NCBI GenBank assembly: GCA_038114465.1
Contig: JAYNQW010000002.1
Location: 248,001 to 312,000, forward strand
Direction: 5' to 3'
DNA length: 64,000 nucleotides
Source: CALINB01 sp938045325
Lineage (GTDB): Bacteria > Pseudomonadota > Alphaproteobacteria > Rhodospirillales > CALINB01
A model generated the notes under the pieces. It was not told where the DNA came from and ran no database searches. It saw only the letters and a program-made list of their open reading frames with translations. The translations under genes and the position numbers were made by a program. Of the stretch, positions 26,400-35,003 are shown piece after piece (the stretch's first letter is position 1; each line of letters opens with the position of its first letter).

Positions 26400-27104
26400 T
26401 TAGCCATCTTGTAACCAATAACGCATCACCGCGCTCACCGTGCGCGGCCGTTCCAAAGGCGCCAGATGACCGCAGTCTTCAACAACGACGAGATGGGCAT
26501 TCGGAATTCGATCCGCCATTTTCTCATGAACCCTCAAGGGTGTTAAGGCGTCTTCTCGCCCACATAATATCAATGTCTGACAGGCAATGTTGGCAAGATC
26601 ACCACTGCTGTCCGGCCGTGTCATGATCGCATGTTGTTGGCGAAGATAGGCGTCCTTTCCAACGCTCTCGGCCATGTTGAATACCGTTTCAGTCAAATCT
26701 TCATCCTCAAGCCTGCTTTCATGGATCAACATCGGCAGCAAACGTGACGTCACCCCCTTAAAGGCGCCTTTCTTCGACAATTCGATTAAACCCCGGCGGT
26801 AAGCCGATTGCTCGGGTGTATCCGGATAAAACGAGGTATCGATCAACGCCAGCTTTGCAACTCGTTCGGGAGCCTGGCGCATTACTTCCTTCGCAACATA
26901 GCCGCCCATCGAGAGGCCGGCTAAGGCAAACAGGTCAGGTGCTTCGGCCAAAGCCTGCTCCGCCATGGCTGCCACCGTATCACCCCGCGTTAAATCGGCG
27001 ACGGTAATATCGGCAATATCCCCGAGTGTCTCGACTTGATGACGCCATAAGGCCTCGTTGCACAGCAAGCCTGGCATTAAAATCAACGGTTGTTTTTCGG
27101 ACAT
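26400..27104 (-). CDS. Alpha/beta hydrolase
   Basis: A 234-residue alpha/beta hydrolase. The oxyanion segment MPGLLCNEALW is near the start, the nucleophile elbow is GLSMGGY (Ser near residue 85), the acid is likely in GREDALTP near residue 190, and the histidine in EDCGHLAPLE near residue 215. It belongs to the esterase/lactonase-like branch and the substrate is unknown. It leads a two-gene unit with the gamma carbonic anhydrase and is divergent from the helicase gene. Confidence 0.88.
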   Translation of the reverse strand: MSEKQPLILMPGLLCNEALWRHQVETLGDIADITVADLTRGDTVAAMAEQALAEAPDLFALAGLSMGGYVAKEVMRQAPERVAKLALIDTSFYPDTPEQSAYRRGLIELSKKGAFKGVTSRLLPMLIHESRLEDEDLTETVFNMAESVGKDAYLRQQHAIMTRPDSSGDLANIACQTLILCGREDALTPLRVHEKMADRIPNAHLVVVEDCGHLAPLERPRTVSAVMRYWLQDG

Positions 27105-27195
27105 AAAAATTTTGTGACCTGAATTTAAACCTGAGCGCCATCAACGGCTTGGGGACCTTAAGCTATCCTATCAGACGGGCCAAGGGGATGGGTTG

Positions 27196-27223
27196 TTGAC
27201 AATAGCCCGGAACTCCCTAATAT
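27196..27223 (+). promoter_or_regulatory. Sigma-70-type promoter of the RNA helicase gene
   Basis: A consensus TTGACA (-35) and TAATAT (-10) separated by 16 bases lie 79 bases before the helicase ATG. The expected start near 27230 leaves a leader of about 70 bases, which may allow RNA-level control, as is common for DEAD-box helicase genes. This is the clearest promoter in the window. Confidence 0.65.
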
Positions 27224-27301
27224 CCCGGTACTTTTTCATTAACGGCACCGGACCTGTGAGTTAGTCACTGCTATTTAGACCCGGGCGATAACCATTATTT
27301 C

Positions 27302-28804
27302 ATGACCTTTTCCGATCTAGGGCTTAACGACGAGCTGCTGCGTGCTGTCGCCGATGCTGGATACGAACAGCCCACCCCCATCCAAGAACAAGCCATCCCA
27401 CAGGTCCTAATGGGCCGTGATATCTTGGGGTGCGCGCAAACGGGCACCGGGAAAACCGCCTCATTCACGCTGCCGATGATCGAAATCCTGGCGGCAGGTC
27501 GCGCCAAGGCCCGCATGCCGCGCTCGCTGATCCTCGAACCGACCCGCGAACTCGCCGCGCAAGTTGCTGAAAATTTCGATATCTACGGCAAATATCATCG
27601 CCTTAGCAAAGCGCTTTTGATCGGCGGCACATCAATGGACGATCAAATCCGCATCATCGACAGAGGCGTAGACGTGTTGATTGCAACCCCCGGGCGTTTG
27701 CTGGACCTATTCGACCGGGGCATGCTGTTGCTGACCGACGTTAAAACACTAGTTATCGATGAAGCCGATCGCATGCTGGATATGGGATTCATTCCCGATG
27801 TCGAAAAGATTGTCGGGTTTCTCTCGCCGATCCGCCAAACATTGTTCTTTTCGGCAACCATGCCGCCCGAAATTAAAAAGCTCGCTGATAAATTTTTGAT
27901 CAATCCGAAAGAGATCACGGTCGCCCCGCCCTCGACACCGGCGGCGACGGTCACGCAAGGGTTGATCATGGTCAACACCAAAAACGAGCGGACACCGAGC
28001 GGCATTCAAAAGTTAAAACGCGAAGCCCTGCGCGAAATCATGAAACGCGAGAATGTCAAAAACGCCTTAATCTTCTGCAACCGAAAACGCGATGTGAGTA
28101 TCGTTTGCCGGTCCTTAAACAGTCACGGTTTCGATGCCGATCAGCTGCACGGCGATATGTCACAGCATGTCCGCACCGAAACGCTCGCGCGGTTCAAAAA
28201 CAACGAGATTTCATTATTGGTTTGCAGCGATGTCGCCGCGCGTGGACTCGACGTCGAGAGCATGAGCCATGTGTTTAATTTCGACGTGCCGACCCATGCG
28301 GAAGATTACATTCACCGTATTGGCCGGACAGGCCGCGCCGGACGCGAAGGCCGGGCGTTTATGATCGCCACAGAAGAAGATACGAAATACATCGACCTGA
28401 TTAACAAACTGATGGGGAAACCTATTCCGAATATCGACCTCGGCCCCTTAACGAGTGCACCGAATACCCAAAGCGATGATGCCGGCGATCTCGGGAATGG
28501 TGAAAACGAACAACGCGGCGGAAAACCTAGACGGGGCCGCAAACGGCAACAGCGTTCAAAACAAAATAACGACCGCGACAACAAGTCAAACAGCCGGCGG
28601 GAAAACGATCGTGGCGACCAGAAGCCGCAACGCAAATCACCCTTAAAACAGCGCGATGACACACCGGACGAACCCGTTGTTGGTCTTGGTGAACATATGC
28701 CGGCGTTTTTACAAGAGCCGCCGAAAGCAAAAGCGGCGAAAGCTAAGCGCAAACCCTCGAAGCGTGCTCCGCGCAAGAAGAAGCAAAGCGCCGATAAAGC
28801 TTAA
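27302..28804 (+). CDS. rhlE: DEAD-box ATP-dependent RNA helicase (RhlE-like)
   Basis: A 500-residue DEAD-box helicase. The Q motif is PTPIQEQAIP near residue 24, motif I AQTGTGKT near 44, Ia PTRELAAQ near 77, motif II DEAD near 151, motif III SAT near 182, and motif VI HRIGRTGRAGR near 340. Residues about 390-500 are a highly charged, Lys/Arg-rich low-complexity tail that probably binds RNA. RhlE-type helicases work in ribosome assembly and RNA turnover, often at low temperature. Monocistronic behind a good promoter. Confidence 0.92.
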   Translation: MTFSDLGLNDELLRAVADAGYEQPTPIQEQAIPQVLMGRDILGCAQTGTGKTASFTLPMIEILAAGRAKARMPRSLILEPTRELAAQVAENFDIYGKYHRLSKALLIGGTSMDDQIRIIDRGVDVLIATPGRLLDLFDRGMLLLTDVKTLVIDEADRMLDMGFIPDVEKIVGFLSPIRQTLFFSATMPPEIKKLADKFLINPKEITVAPPSTPAATVTQGLIMVNTKNERTPSGIQKLKREALREIMKRENVKNALIFCNRKRDVSIVCRSLNSHGFDADQLHGDMSQHVRTETLARFKNNEISLLVCSDVAARGLDVESMSHVFNFDVPTHAEDYIHRIGRTGRAGREGRAFMIATEEDTKYIDLINKLMGKPIPNIDLGPLTSAPNTQSDDAGDLGNGENEQRGGKPRRGRKRQQRSKQNNDRDNKSNSRRENDRGDQKPQRKSPLKQRDDTPDEPVVGLGEHMPAFLQEPPKAKAAKAKRKPSKRAPRKKKQSADKA

Positions 28805-28830
28805 CGACGCCCTGATTCCCAATAAAAAAA

Positions 28831-29967
28831 TTAAATGTAATAAGCTTTGAGCGGCGGGAAACCGTTAAAGCCGACAGATGAATAAGAAACAGTATAAGCG
28901 CCGGTACTTAATATTTGGATTCGATCACCGGTTTGCAATGACTCCGGTAGCGTAAAGCCGGCATTCTCATACAGCACATCGATTCCGTCGCACGTTGGCC
29001 CGGCTATAACGACAGGGCCTTCGGGTTCGCCATCGTGTTCGGTACGGATCGGATATTTAATCGACTCGTCGAGTGTTTCTGTCATGCCCGAAAACATCCC
29101 CACATCGAGATAAACCCAACGAACCGGATCATCGTAGGATTTTTTGGATACCAGCACGACTTCCGTTTGAATCAAACCGGCTTCGGCGGCAATCATACGG
29201 CCCGGCTCGACGATGACATGCGGAATGTTATTGGCGAAGGCATCCGTCAACGCTTTGGAAATTGTATCGGCATATTCGGCAAATTCGGGAATTTCGTCAC
29301 GGTATTGCGCCGGAAACCCGCCACCGAGATTGATCATCTTCAACTCAATCCCGGCATCACGTAAATCCGTAAAGACCATAGCCGCCTTCATGATCGCGAC
29401 TTCCCATTGCTTAGCATCGCGTTGCTGCGAACCCACATGAAAGGAAACCCCATATGGTTCCAGTTTCAACTCACGGGATTTAATCAATAAATCTTTTGCC
29501 ATGCCGATATCGCAACCGAATTTTTTCGACAGCGGCCACTCCGCCCCTTTATCGGATGCTTGCAAACGGCAATAAACTTTCGAACCCGGTGCATGCCGGG
29601 CAAGCTTTTCAAGCTCCTCTAAACTATCGAAAGCAAAAAGACGAACGCCGCATTGAAACGCGCGCTCAATTTCGCTCGCCTTTTTAATTGTGCTGCCGTA
29701 AGAAATTTTTTCAGGCGCAACACCGAGATCGATGCAAGAATCAATTTCGTAAGTACTGGCCGCATCAAAGTACGAACCGATACCGTTCAATGTTTCGATA
29801 ATTTCCGGTGCCGGGTTGGCTTTCACGGCATAATAAATATCTGCCAATGGCAATGCAGACTTCAAGCGTTCGTAATTCGCTTGAACAACATCCAAGTCCA
29901 ATACCAAGCAAGGTGTCAGCGGATTTTTTTCCGCCAGGAAACGATCAATTTTTGGAGTCATCGCCAC
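28831..29967 (-). CDS. Group IV PLP decarboxylase (ornithine/lysine decarboxylase)
   Basis: A 378-residue enzyme of the eukaryote-like (alanine-racemase fold) decarboxylases, which turn ornithine into putrescine or lysine into cadaverine. The PLP lysine is in YYAVKANP near residue 49, the phosphate-binding glycines in NLGGGFPAQY near residue 215, and the catalytic cysteine in GPTCDGIDVL near residue 315. The sequence alone does not separate ornithine from lysine use. It starts 35 bases after the thiSG stop on the same strand and may share its transcript. Confidence 0.9.
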   Translation of the reverse strand: MAMTPKIDRFLAEKNPLTPCLVLDLDVVQANYERLKSALPLADIYYAVKANPAPEIIETLNGIGSYFDAASTYEIDSCIDLGVAPEKISYGSTIKKASEIERAFQCGVRLFAFDSLEELEKLARHAPGSKVYCRLQASDKGAEWPLSKKFGCDIGMAKDLLIKSRELKLEPYGVSFHVGSQQRDAKQWEVAIMKAAMVFTDLRDAGIELKMINLGGGFPAQYRDEIPEFAEYADTISKALTDAFANNIPHVIVEPGRMIAAEAGLIQTEVVLVSKKSYDDPVRWVYLDVGMFSGMTETLDESIKYPIRTEHDGEPEGPVVIAGPTCDGIDVLYENAGFTLPESLQTGDRIQILSTGAYTVSYSSVGFNGFPPLKAYYI

Positions 29968-30002
29968 CCTCTCCCAATGAGAAGCAGCGCTACTTACTGG
30001 AT

Positions 30003-30998
30003 TTAAATCAGCCCAGCAAGAGGTGATGATGGGTCGGCATACATTTTTTTTGCCATGCGGCCTGCCCGATAGGCTAAGCGCCCGGATTCTATGGCTAATT
30101 TCATGGCCTGGGCCATCTTGACCGGGTCCTTGGCCTCGGCGATGGCGGTATTCATCAGCACGCCATCACACCCGAGTTCCATAGCAATCGTAGCATCCGA
30201 TGCCGTGCCGACGCCGGCATCAACCAATACGGGCACTTTCGATTGCTCTTTGATCAAGCGAATATTAATAGGATTTTGAATACCCAAGCCTGAACCGATG
30301 GGTGCTGCCAGCGGCATGATCGCGACACAACCTAAATCTTCAAGACGCTGTGCCATGATGGGGTCGTCGCTACAATAGACCATCACTTTAAAATCTTCTT
30401 TGATAAGGGCTTCGGCGCACTCGAGCGTTTCGATCATGCGCGGATATAACGTTTTTTGATCCCCGAGAACTTCCAATTTTACAAGCTCCCAACCGCCCGC
30501 TTCGCGGGCCAAGCGCAATGTTCGCAAGGCATCGTCGGCCGTAAAACAACCTGCCGTGTTTGGTAAATACGTGTATTTCTTAGGATCGATGAAATCGGTC
30601 AGCATAGGTTCCTTGGGATCGCTGATATTAACCCGGCGCACAGCAACCGTAACGATTTCAGCACCGCTCGCTTCGACGGCGCGCGCATTCATTTCATAAT
30701 CCTTGTATTTGCCCGTTCCGACGATCAATCGGGAATGAAACGTATGACCGGCGATTTCCCACGTATCGTCATCGGACGGCACAGCGACATCATCCGGCGC
30801 ACCGCCGCCGATAAAATGAACGATTTCAATCCGGTCACCGTCATTTAACGAGGTCACCTGATAACGGGATTTCGGCACAACTTCGAGATTGCGCTCAACC
30901 GCAACCTTTCTTGGATCCATGCCGATTTGCTCAAGCATCTCATCGACCGTTAAGGGGATGCCAAAATCACGCTGTTCGCCGTTAATCGTTAACCGCAT
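30003..30998 (-). CDS. thiSG: Fused sulfur carrier ThiS and thiazole synthase ThiG
   Basis: A 331-residue fusion of two thiamine-biosynthesis proteins. Residues 1-66 are ThiS (ending FIGGG); residues 80-331 are ThiG, the TIM-barrel enzyme that forms the thiazole ring, with AVRRVN near 122, LPNTAGC near 147, the Schiff-base lysine in VKLEVLGD near 170, and VDAGVGTASDA near 255. Free ThiS needs an exposed C-terminal Gly-Gly for thiocarboxylation; here it is internal and followed by APDD. Either the protein is cleaved after GG or the carrier works another way. Similar fusions are known in other bacteria. The start is certain. Confidence 0.93.
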   Translation of the reverse strand: MRLTINGEQRDFGIPLTVDEMLEQIGMDPRKVAVERNLEVVPKSRYQVTSLNDGDRIEIVHFIGGGAPDDVAVPSDDDTWEIAGHTFHSRLIVGTGKYKDYEMNARAVEASGAEIVTVAVRRVNISDPKEPMLTDFIDPKKYTYLPNTAGCFTADDALRTLRLAREAGGWELVKLEVLGDQKTLYPRMIETLECAEALIKEDFKVMVYCSDDPIMAQRLEDLGCVAIMPLAAPIGSGLGIQNPINIRLIKEQSKVPVLVDAGVGTASDATIAMELGCDGVLMNTAIAEAKDPVKMAQAMKLAIESGRLAYRAGRMAKKMYADPSSPLAGLI

Positions 30999-31156
30999 AT
31001 ATTAAAAGTGCCCTATCCATTGAATGCTCTTCCTAAACCATGTTTGGGGATGCCTGGCAAGGAATTCAAGGGCAGACCTCAGAAGCCTGTATTCCTGATA
31101 CCTAGGTGCATGCTATATGTTGTAGCCAATGATTCTAACCTAAATATCTTGGTCAT

Positions 31157-31606
31157 ATGTCATCTAAAGTCCTTATCCTAAACGGCCCCAACCTCAATAT
31201 GCTGGGAACCCGCGAGCCCGAAATCTACGGCGCCGAAACGCTGGCAGATATCGAGCAAGCTTGTCAAAAAACGGCGAAATCCCTCGATTTGGATGTCGAT
31301 TTCAGGCAAAGCAATACCGAAGGTGAGCTTGTCGATTGGATACAACAAGCCGGCACAGAAGGCTTTGCTGGGATTATTATTAATGCGGGGGCCTACACAC
31401 ACACCTCCGTGGCGTTGTTGGATGCTTTATTGGCATGTGATTTACCCGTCATCGAGGTTCACTTATCGAATATTTTCCAACGTGAAGAGTTTCGGCATCA
31501 TTCATTTATTTCAAAAGCGGCACAGGGTGTTATCTGTGGTTTCGGCGGCAACGGATATAAGCTATCACTAGAGGGCATGGCCGGACTTTTGCAGGCTTCA
31601 AAATAA
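31157..31606 (+). CDS. aroQ: 3-dehydroquinate dehydratase, type II
   Basis: A 149-residue type II dehydroquinase of the shikimate pathway. The signature ILNGPNLNMLGTREPEIYG is at residues 6-24 with the catalytic Tyr at its end, and the catalytic histidine region EVHLSNIFQREEFRHHS is near residue 100. Normal length for a dodecameric type II enzyme. It heads the plus-strand series aroQ-accB-accC-aat with short gaps (33, 27 and 26 bases), an arrangement typical of alphaproteobacteria. Confidence 0.96.
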   Translation: MSSKVLILNGPNLNMLGTREPEIYGAETLADIEQACQKTAKSLDLDVDFRQSNTEGELVDWIQQAGTEGFAGIIINAGAYTHTSVALLDALLACDLPVIEVHLSNIFQREEFRHHSFISKAAQGVICGFGGNGYKLSLEGMAGLLQASK

Positions 31607-31639
31607 TTTGGCTTCCCGGTAAAGAGGAAACGGCGAGCA

Positions 31640-32107
31640 ATGAGCGACACGAATAAAAAACATGAAATTGATGAAGACCTAGTCCGCCGACTAGCGGATT
31701 TGCTGGATGAAGTCGGTCTCACGGAAATTGAATACGGTGAATCCGACTGGCATATTCGGGTGGCCAAAGGGGCCCGCGCCGTGATGAGTTCGGCCCCCGC
31801 GGGAGCCTCCCCGGCCGCATCCGGCACGGCTGCTCCGGGTGACACGGGCGGCAGTGAATCATATGCCGACCACCCGGGGCTTTTAAAATCACCTATGGTC
31901 GGTGTCGTTTATTTAGCTGAAAAACCCGATGAACCCCCCTTGGTTAAAGTCGGCGATACGGTAAAGGAAGGCCAAACCGTTCTCCTCGTGGAAGCCATGA
32001 AAGTTTTCAATCCCATCGCGGCTCCCCGGGCTGGTACCGTTACGCAAGTTTTCGCGACCAACGAAGCGCCTGTTGAATTCGGCGAACCGTTGTTGATCAT
32101 CGAGTAA
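31640..32107 (+). CDS. accB: Biotin carboxyl carrier protein of acetyl-CoA carboxylase
   Basis: A 155-residue BCCP. The C-terminal lipoyl/biotinyl domain carries the biotinylation site EAMKVFNPI with Lys121, and the thumb region precedes it. The N-terminal 55 residues form the conserved helical part and are joined by an Ala/Gly/Ser/Pro-rich linker (about residues 53-75). It carries the CO2 group between AccC and the carboxyltransferase in fatty acid synthesis. AGAGGAAA lies before the ATG. Co-transcribed with accC. Confidence 0.96.
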   Translation: MSDTNKKHEIDEDLVRRLADLLDEVGLTEIEYGESDWHIRVAKGARAVMSSAPAGASPAASGTAAPGDTGGSESYADHPGLLKSPMVGVVYLAEKPDEPPLVKVGDTVKEGQTVLLVEAMKVFNPIAAPRAGTVTQVFATNEAPVEFGEPLLIIE

Positions 32108-32134
32108 GACAAATCAATCTGGTCCGGCAAATAA

Positions 32135-33481
32135 ATGTTTGAAAAAGTCCTCATCGCAAACCGGGGTGAAATCGCATTGCGCATCCAGCGCGCTTGCCGC
32201 GAAATGGGAATCCGAACCGTTGCGATTCATTCCTCTGCTGATTCCGATGCTATGCATGTCCGGCTTGCCAACGAAGCCATTTGTATCGGCCCGCCCGCGG
32301 CGAAAGACAGCTACCTGAACGAGCATGCGATTTTAACGGCTGCCGCCGTTAGTAATGTCGATGCGATCCATCCGGGTTATGGCTTTTTATCCGAAAACGC
32401 GGCATTCGCCGCAAAAGTAGAGGAACACGGATTTACGTTTATCGGCCCTTCTGCAGACCATATTCGTGTCATGGGCGATAAAGTCGCCGCCCGAAAGATG
32501 GTTTCCGAAGCCGGCATCCCCTGTGTTCCCGGCTCCGACGGGGCAATCGATGATGTCGATGAAGCCAAGAAAATCGCCGATGATATCGGATATCCGGTTC
32601 TTATCAAAGCATCCGCCGGCGGCGGTGGTCGCGGTATGAAGGTCGCGCAAACACCGGACGATTTTACCGAAGCCATGCAGCTTGCCAGCAGTGAGGCTCA
32701 AGCGGCATTCGGTAACGGCGAAGTTTATTTGGAAAAGTATCTAGCGAAGCCCCGCCACATTGAAATTCAAATTCTTGCCGATCAGCACGGCTCGGTCGTC
32801 CACCTGGGTGAACGGGACTGCTCCCTGCAGCGGCGTCACCAAAAACTTTTGGAAGAAGCGCCCTCGCCTGCCTTGAATGCTGAACAGCGCAATGAAATCG
32901 GAACCATTGCAACCGATGCTGTCAAAAAAATCGGTTATCACAATGTCGGCACGATGGAATTCCTTTATGAAGACGGCAATTTTTATTTCATCGAAATGAA
33001 CACCCGTTTACAGGTCGAACATCCGGTGACGGAAATGATCTGCGGTCTCGATCTCGTTCGCGAGATGGTCCGTGTCGCCGCCGGCGCGCCGTTGGGTTTC
33101 ACGCAAGAAGACATCAAATTTTCAGGCCATGCCATCGAATGCCGCATTAATGCTGAAAATCCGCAAACCTTTGCGCCATCGCCGGGAACCGTCGGTATTT
33201 ACCATGCCCCGGGCGGACTGGGCGTTCGGGTCGATTCTGGGCTTTATACGGGTTACAAAGTACCGCCCCATTACGACAGCATGATTGCGAAGTTAATCGT
33301 GCACGGCACCAATCGAAACGAGTGCCTTATGCGGCTACGCCGTTCCTTACGCGAATTCGTCGTCGACGGTCTTGAAACGACCATACCGCTGCATCAGCGC
33401 CTGATGATGGAGACGGACTTCATCAACGGCGATTACGATATTCATTGGCTCGAGCACTTTGTTGAAAATAATAAGGATTAA
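32135..33481 (+). CDS. accC: Biotin carboxylase of acetyl-CoA carboxylase
   Basis: A 448-residue biotin carboxylase with the usual order: N-terminal domain beginning FEKVLIANRGEIALRI, the ATP-grasp glycine loop SAGGGGRGMK near residue 163, the HIEIQILAD and GERDCSLQRRHQK strings near 210-240, and EMNTRLQVEHPVTE near residue 288. It carboxylates biotin on AccB using ATP and bicarbonate. Length and all key residues are normal. Confidence 0.97.
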   Translation: MFEKVLIANRGEIALRIQRACREMGIRTVAIHSSADSDAMHVRLANEAICIGPPAAKDSYLNEHAILTAAAVSNVDAIHPGYGFLSENAAFAAKVEEHGFTFIGPSADHIRVMGDKVAARKMVSEAGIPCVPGSDGAIDDVDEAKKIADDIGYPVLIKASAGGGGRGMKVAQTPDDFTEAMQLASSEAQAAFGNGEVYLEKYLAKPRHIEIQILADQHGSVVHLGERDCSLQRRHQKLLEEAPSPALNAEQRNEIGTIATDAVKKIGYHNVGTMEFLYEDGNFYFIEMNTRLQVEHPVTEMICGLDLVREMVRVAAGAPLGFTQEDIKFSGHAIECRINAENPQTFAPSPGTVGIYHAPGGLGVRVDSGLYTGYKVPPHYDSMIAKLIVHGTNRNECLMRLRRSLREFVVDGLETTIPLHQRLMMETDFINGDYDIHWLEHFVENNKD

Positions 33482-33507
33482 GTGACTGGGCAGATAGAGG
33501 GCTGACG

Positions 33508-34209
33508 ATGAGCCGGCCGATACCGAAACCTAAGTATTTAACACCTGAGCTGGTTTTGCGCGCTTATACGGCGGGCATTTTTCCAATGTCTGAAAGTCGC
33601 GATGATTCGAATATTTTTTGGGTCGATCCAAAATTGCGCGGCATTATTCCCCTCAATGCCTTTCATGTTTCCCGACGTTTACAAAAAACGATCCGGCAAA
33701 ACATATTCGAAGTCCGCTGTAATACCGCTTTCAATGACGTCATATTGGAATGCGCGGCCAGCAGCAAAGGGCGCAATGACACATGGATCAATGATGAAAT
33801 TATTGGGGCATATTCGGAATTGCACGAGCTGGGCTTTGTTCATTCGATTGAATGCTGGCAGGATGATAAACTTGCCGGCGGACTTTATGGCATCGCCCTT
33901 GGTGGCGGATTCTTCGGCGAAAGCATGTTTTCGCGCGTACGTGATGCCAGCAAAGTCGCTCTCGTCAATTTAGTTGCCCGGTTAAAGTTGGGGGGATTTG
34001 TCCTGCTCGATACACAGTTTGTGACCGATCATCTTAAACAATTCGGCGCTATCGAAATCCCAGCCCGGGATTACATGACGCTTCTCGCTGAAGCCCTCGA
34101 CATGCAAGCGACGTTTTACGGCGAGCCGGACGGTGTTGAGGGATTTGACGGAAAAATCGGCGAAACGTTGGAAGCGCTATTTCGGCAATCCAAAACCCAG
34201 ACATCGTAA
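33508..34209 (+). CDS. aat: Leucyl/phenylalanyl-tRNA-protein transferase
   Basis: A 233-residue Aat, which adds Leu or Phe to N-terminal Arg or Lys and so marks proteins for ClpS/ClpA degradation, both of which are encoded in this window. Family strings are AYTAGIFPMSES near residue 20, WVDPKLRGIIPL near 35, TWINDEIIGAYSELHELG near 92, GGLYGIALGGGFFGESMFS near 122 and LLDTQFVTDHLKQFGA near 168. The 3' end overlaps the convergent DUF2155 gene by 94 bases. Confidence 0.95.
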   Translation: MSRPIPKPKYLTPELVLRAYTAGIFPMSESRDDSNIFWVDPKLRGIIPLNAFHVSRRLQKTIRQNIFEVRCNTAFNDVILECAASSKGRNDTWINDEIIGAYSELHELGFVHSIECWQDDKLAGGLYGIALGGGFFGESMFSRVRDASKVALVNLVARLKLGGFVLLDTQFVTDHLKQFGAIEIPARDYMTLLAEALDMQATFYGEPDGVEGFDGKIGETLEALFRQSKTQTS

Positions 34210-34535
34210 ACCGGATGCTCCATCGGCGAGAGCGCGGGACTTGATGCGAACATCCAGCCCCTGAACAGACTTGCCGCCGGTTCACCCCGGCGGGCCTCCC
34301 AGATATCCAAGAATGCGGCACTTTCCGGCGTTTCTTCAGGCGGGCGCTTATCGCAGGTCCTCGCAATGATTTCCAGCGTACCAAAACGCACCACACGCCC
34401 AATTGGGGCACTAATCGTAGAGACGCGTGCGGTCACCTTATCAAGCCCCTGCAACATGGCGACCTCGTATAGTTCGGCGCCGGCGTTTTGTATCCACAAG
34501 CACGCGAACAAAGCACTGACCGCGATTTTTCGCAC
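34116..34535 (-). CDS. DUF2155 domain protein
   Basis: A 139-residue alphaproteobacterial protein of family DUF2155. The GTG at 34535, 4 bases past the stop of the MlaD-like gene, gives a normal signal peptide (AVSALFACLWIQNAGA). The frame is open further upstream but that part lies inside the MlaD-like gene. The mature core has the conserved strings LQGLDKVTARVS, CDKRPPEETPESAAF, GWMFASSPALS and VYDVWVLDC. Function unknown; the link with MlaD and NDUFA12 genes is conserved in the class. The last 94 bases overlap the aat gene on the other strand. Confidence 0.85.
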   Translation of the reverse strand: MRKIAVSALFACLWIQNAGAELYEVAMLQGLDKVTARVSTISAPIGRVVRFGTLEIIARTCDKRPPEETPESAAFLDIWEARRGEPAASLFRGWMFASSPALSPMEHPVYDVWVLDCRNSASNVSPIFPSNPSTPSGSP

Positions 34536-34539
34536 GTTT

Positions 34540-35001
34540 TTACTTTTTCTTTCCTTGGCCGCCACCGGCGAGGAAAATGATTTCGCCAACTTGGTCTTCA
34601 AGCGATTTGAAATCCATGGTTTTTGAAATTTTACCGTTCGGCGGAATGATTTTCTTTGATGTTCCCGGAAGAAGACGAATGTACTTATTTCCAACCAATC
34701 CTTCGCTGGCGATGGTCGCAACCGTATCATCCGGTAGCTGAACATCGGGACGAATTGACATTTTCACCTCAGCATCAAATGTCTGTCCGTTGAGCCGGTT
34801 ATCGGTAACAGAACCCACTTTAATGCCGTTGATGCGAACATCGCTGCCGTTGCTCAAACCACCGATTTTGTAAAAAACGGCATTTAATTCGTACCCTTTC
34901 ACGCCGCTGACTTGAGCCGACTGCAAAGCGAAAAACAGGAATACGACCGCGACCGTTAAAACAACGCCGCCGAGTAACGTTTCAATGGCATTCCGACGCA
35001 T
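34540..35001 (-). CDS. MlaD-like outer membrane lipid-transport protein (second of pair)
   Basis: A 153-residue MCE-domain protein. One N-terminal membrane anchor (residues 8-28) is followed by a single MCE domain (residues 37-120: YELNAVFYKIGGLSNGSDVRINGIKVGSV) and a Gly/Lys-rich tail. MlaD forms a periplasmic hexamer that moves phospholipids between membranes with the MlaE/MlaF ABC transporter, whose genes are not in the window. It begins 2 bases after the stop of a second, related MlaD-like gene and is followed by DUF2155. Confidence 0.88.
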   Translation of the reverse strand: MRRNAIETLLGGVVLTVAVVFLFFALQSAQVSGVKGYELNAVFYKIGGLSNGSDVRINGIKVGSVTDNRLNGQTFDAEVKMSIRPDVQLPDDTVATIASEGLVGNKYIRLLPGTSKKIIPPNGKISKTMDFKSLEDQVGEIIFLAGGGQGKKK

Positions 35002-35003
35002 GG

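Noticed and set aside
30999..31140. TPP riboswitch before the thiSG gene
   Set aside because: On the minus strand CTGAGG and CCCTTGAA and a later TGCCAGGCATCCCC faintly recall TPP elements, but the required CUGAGA/GAUC cores and the closing stem are not there. A covariance-model search would settle it.
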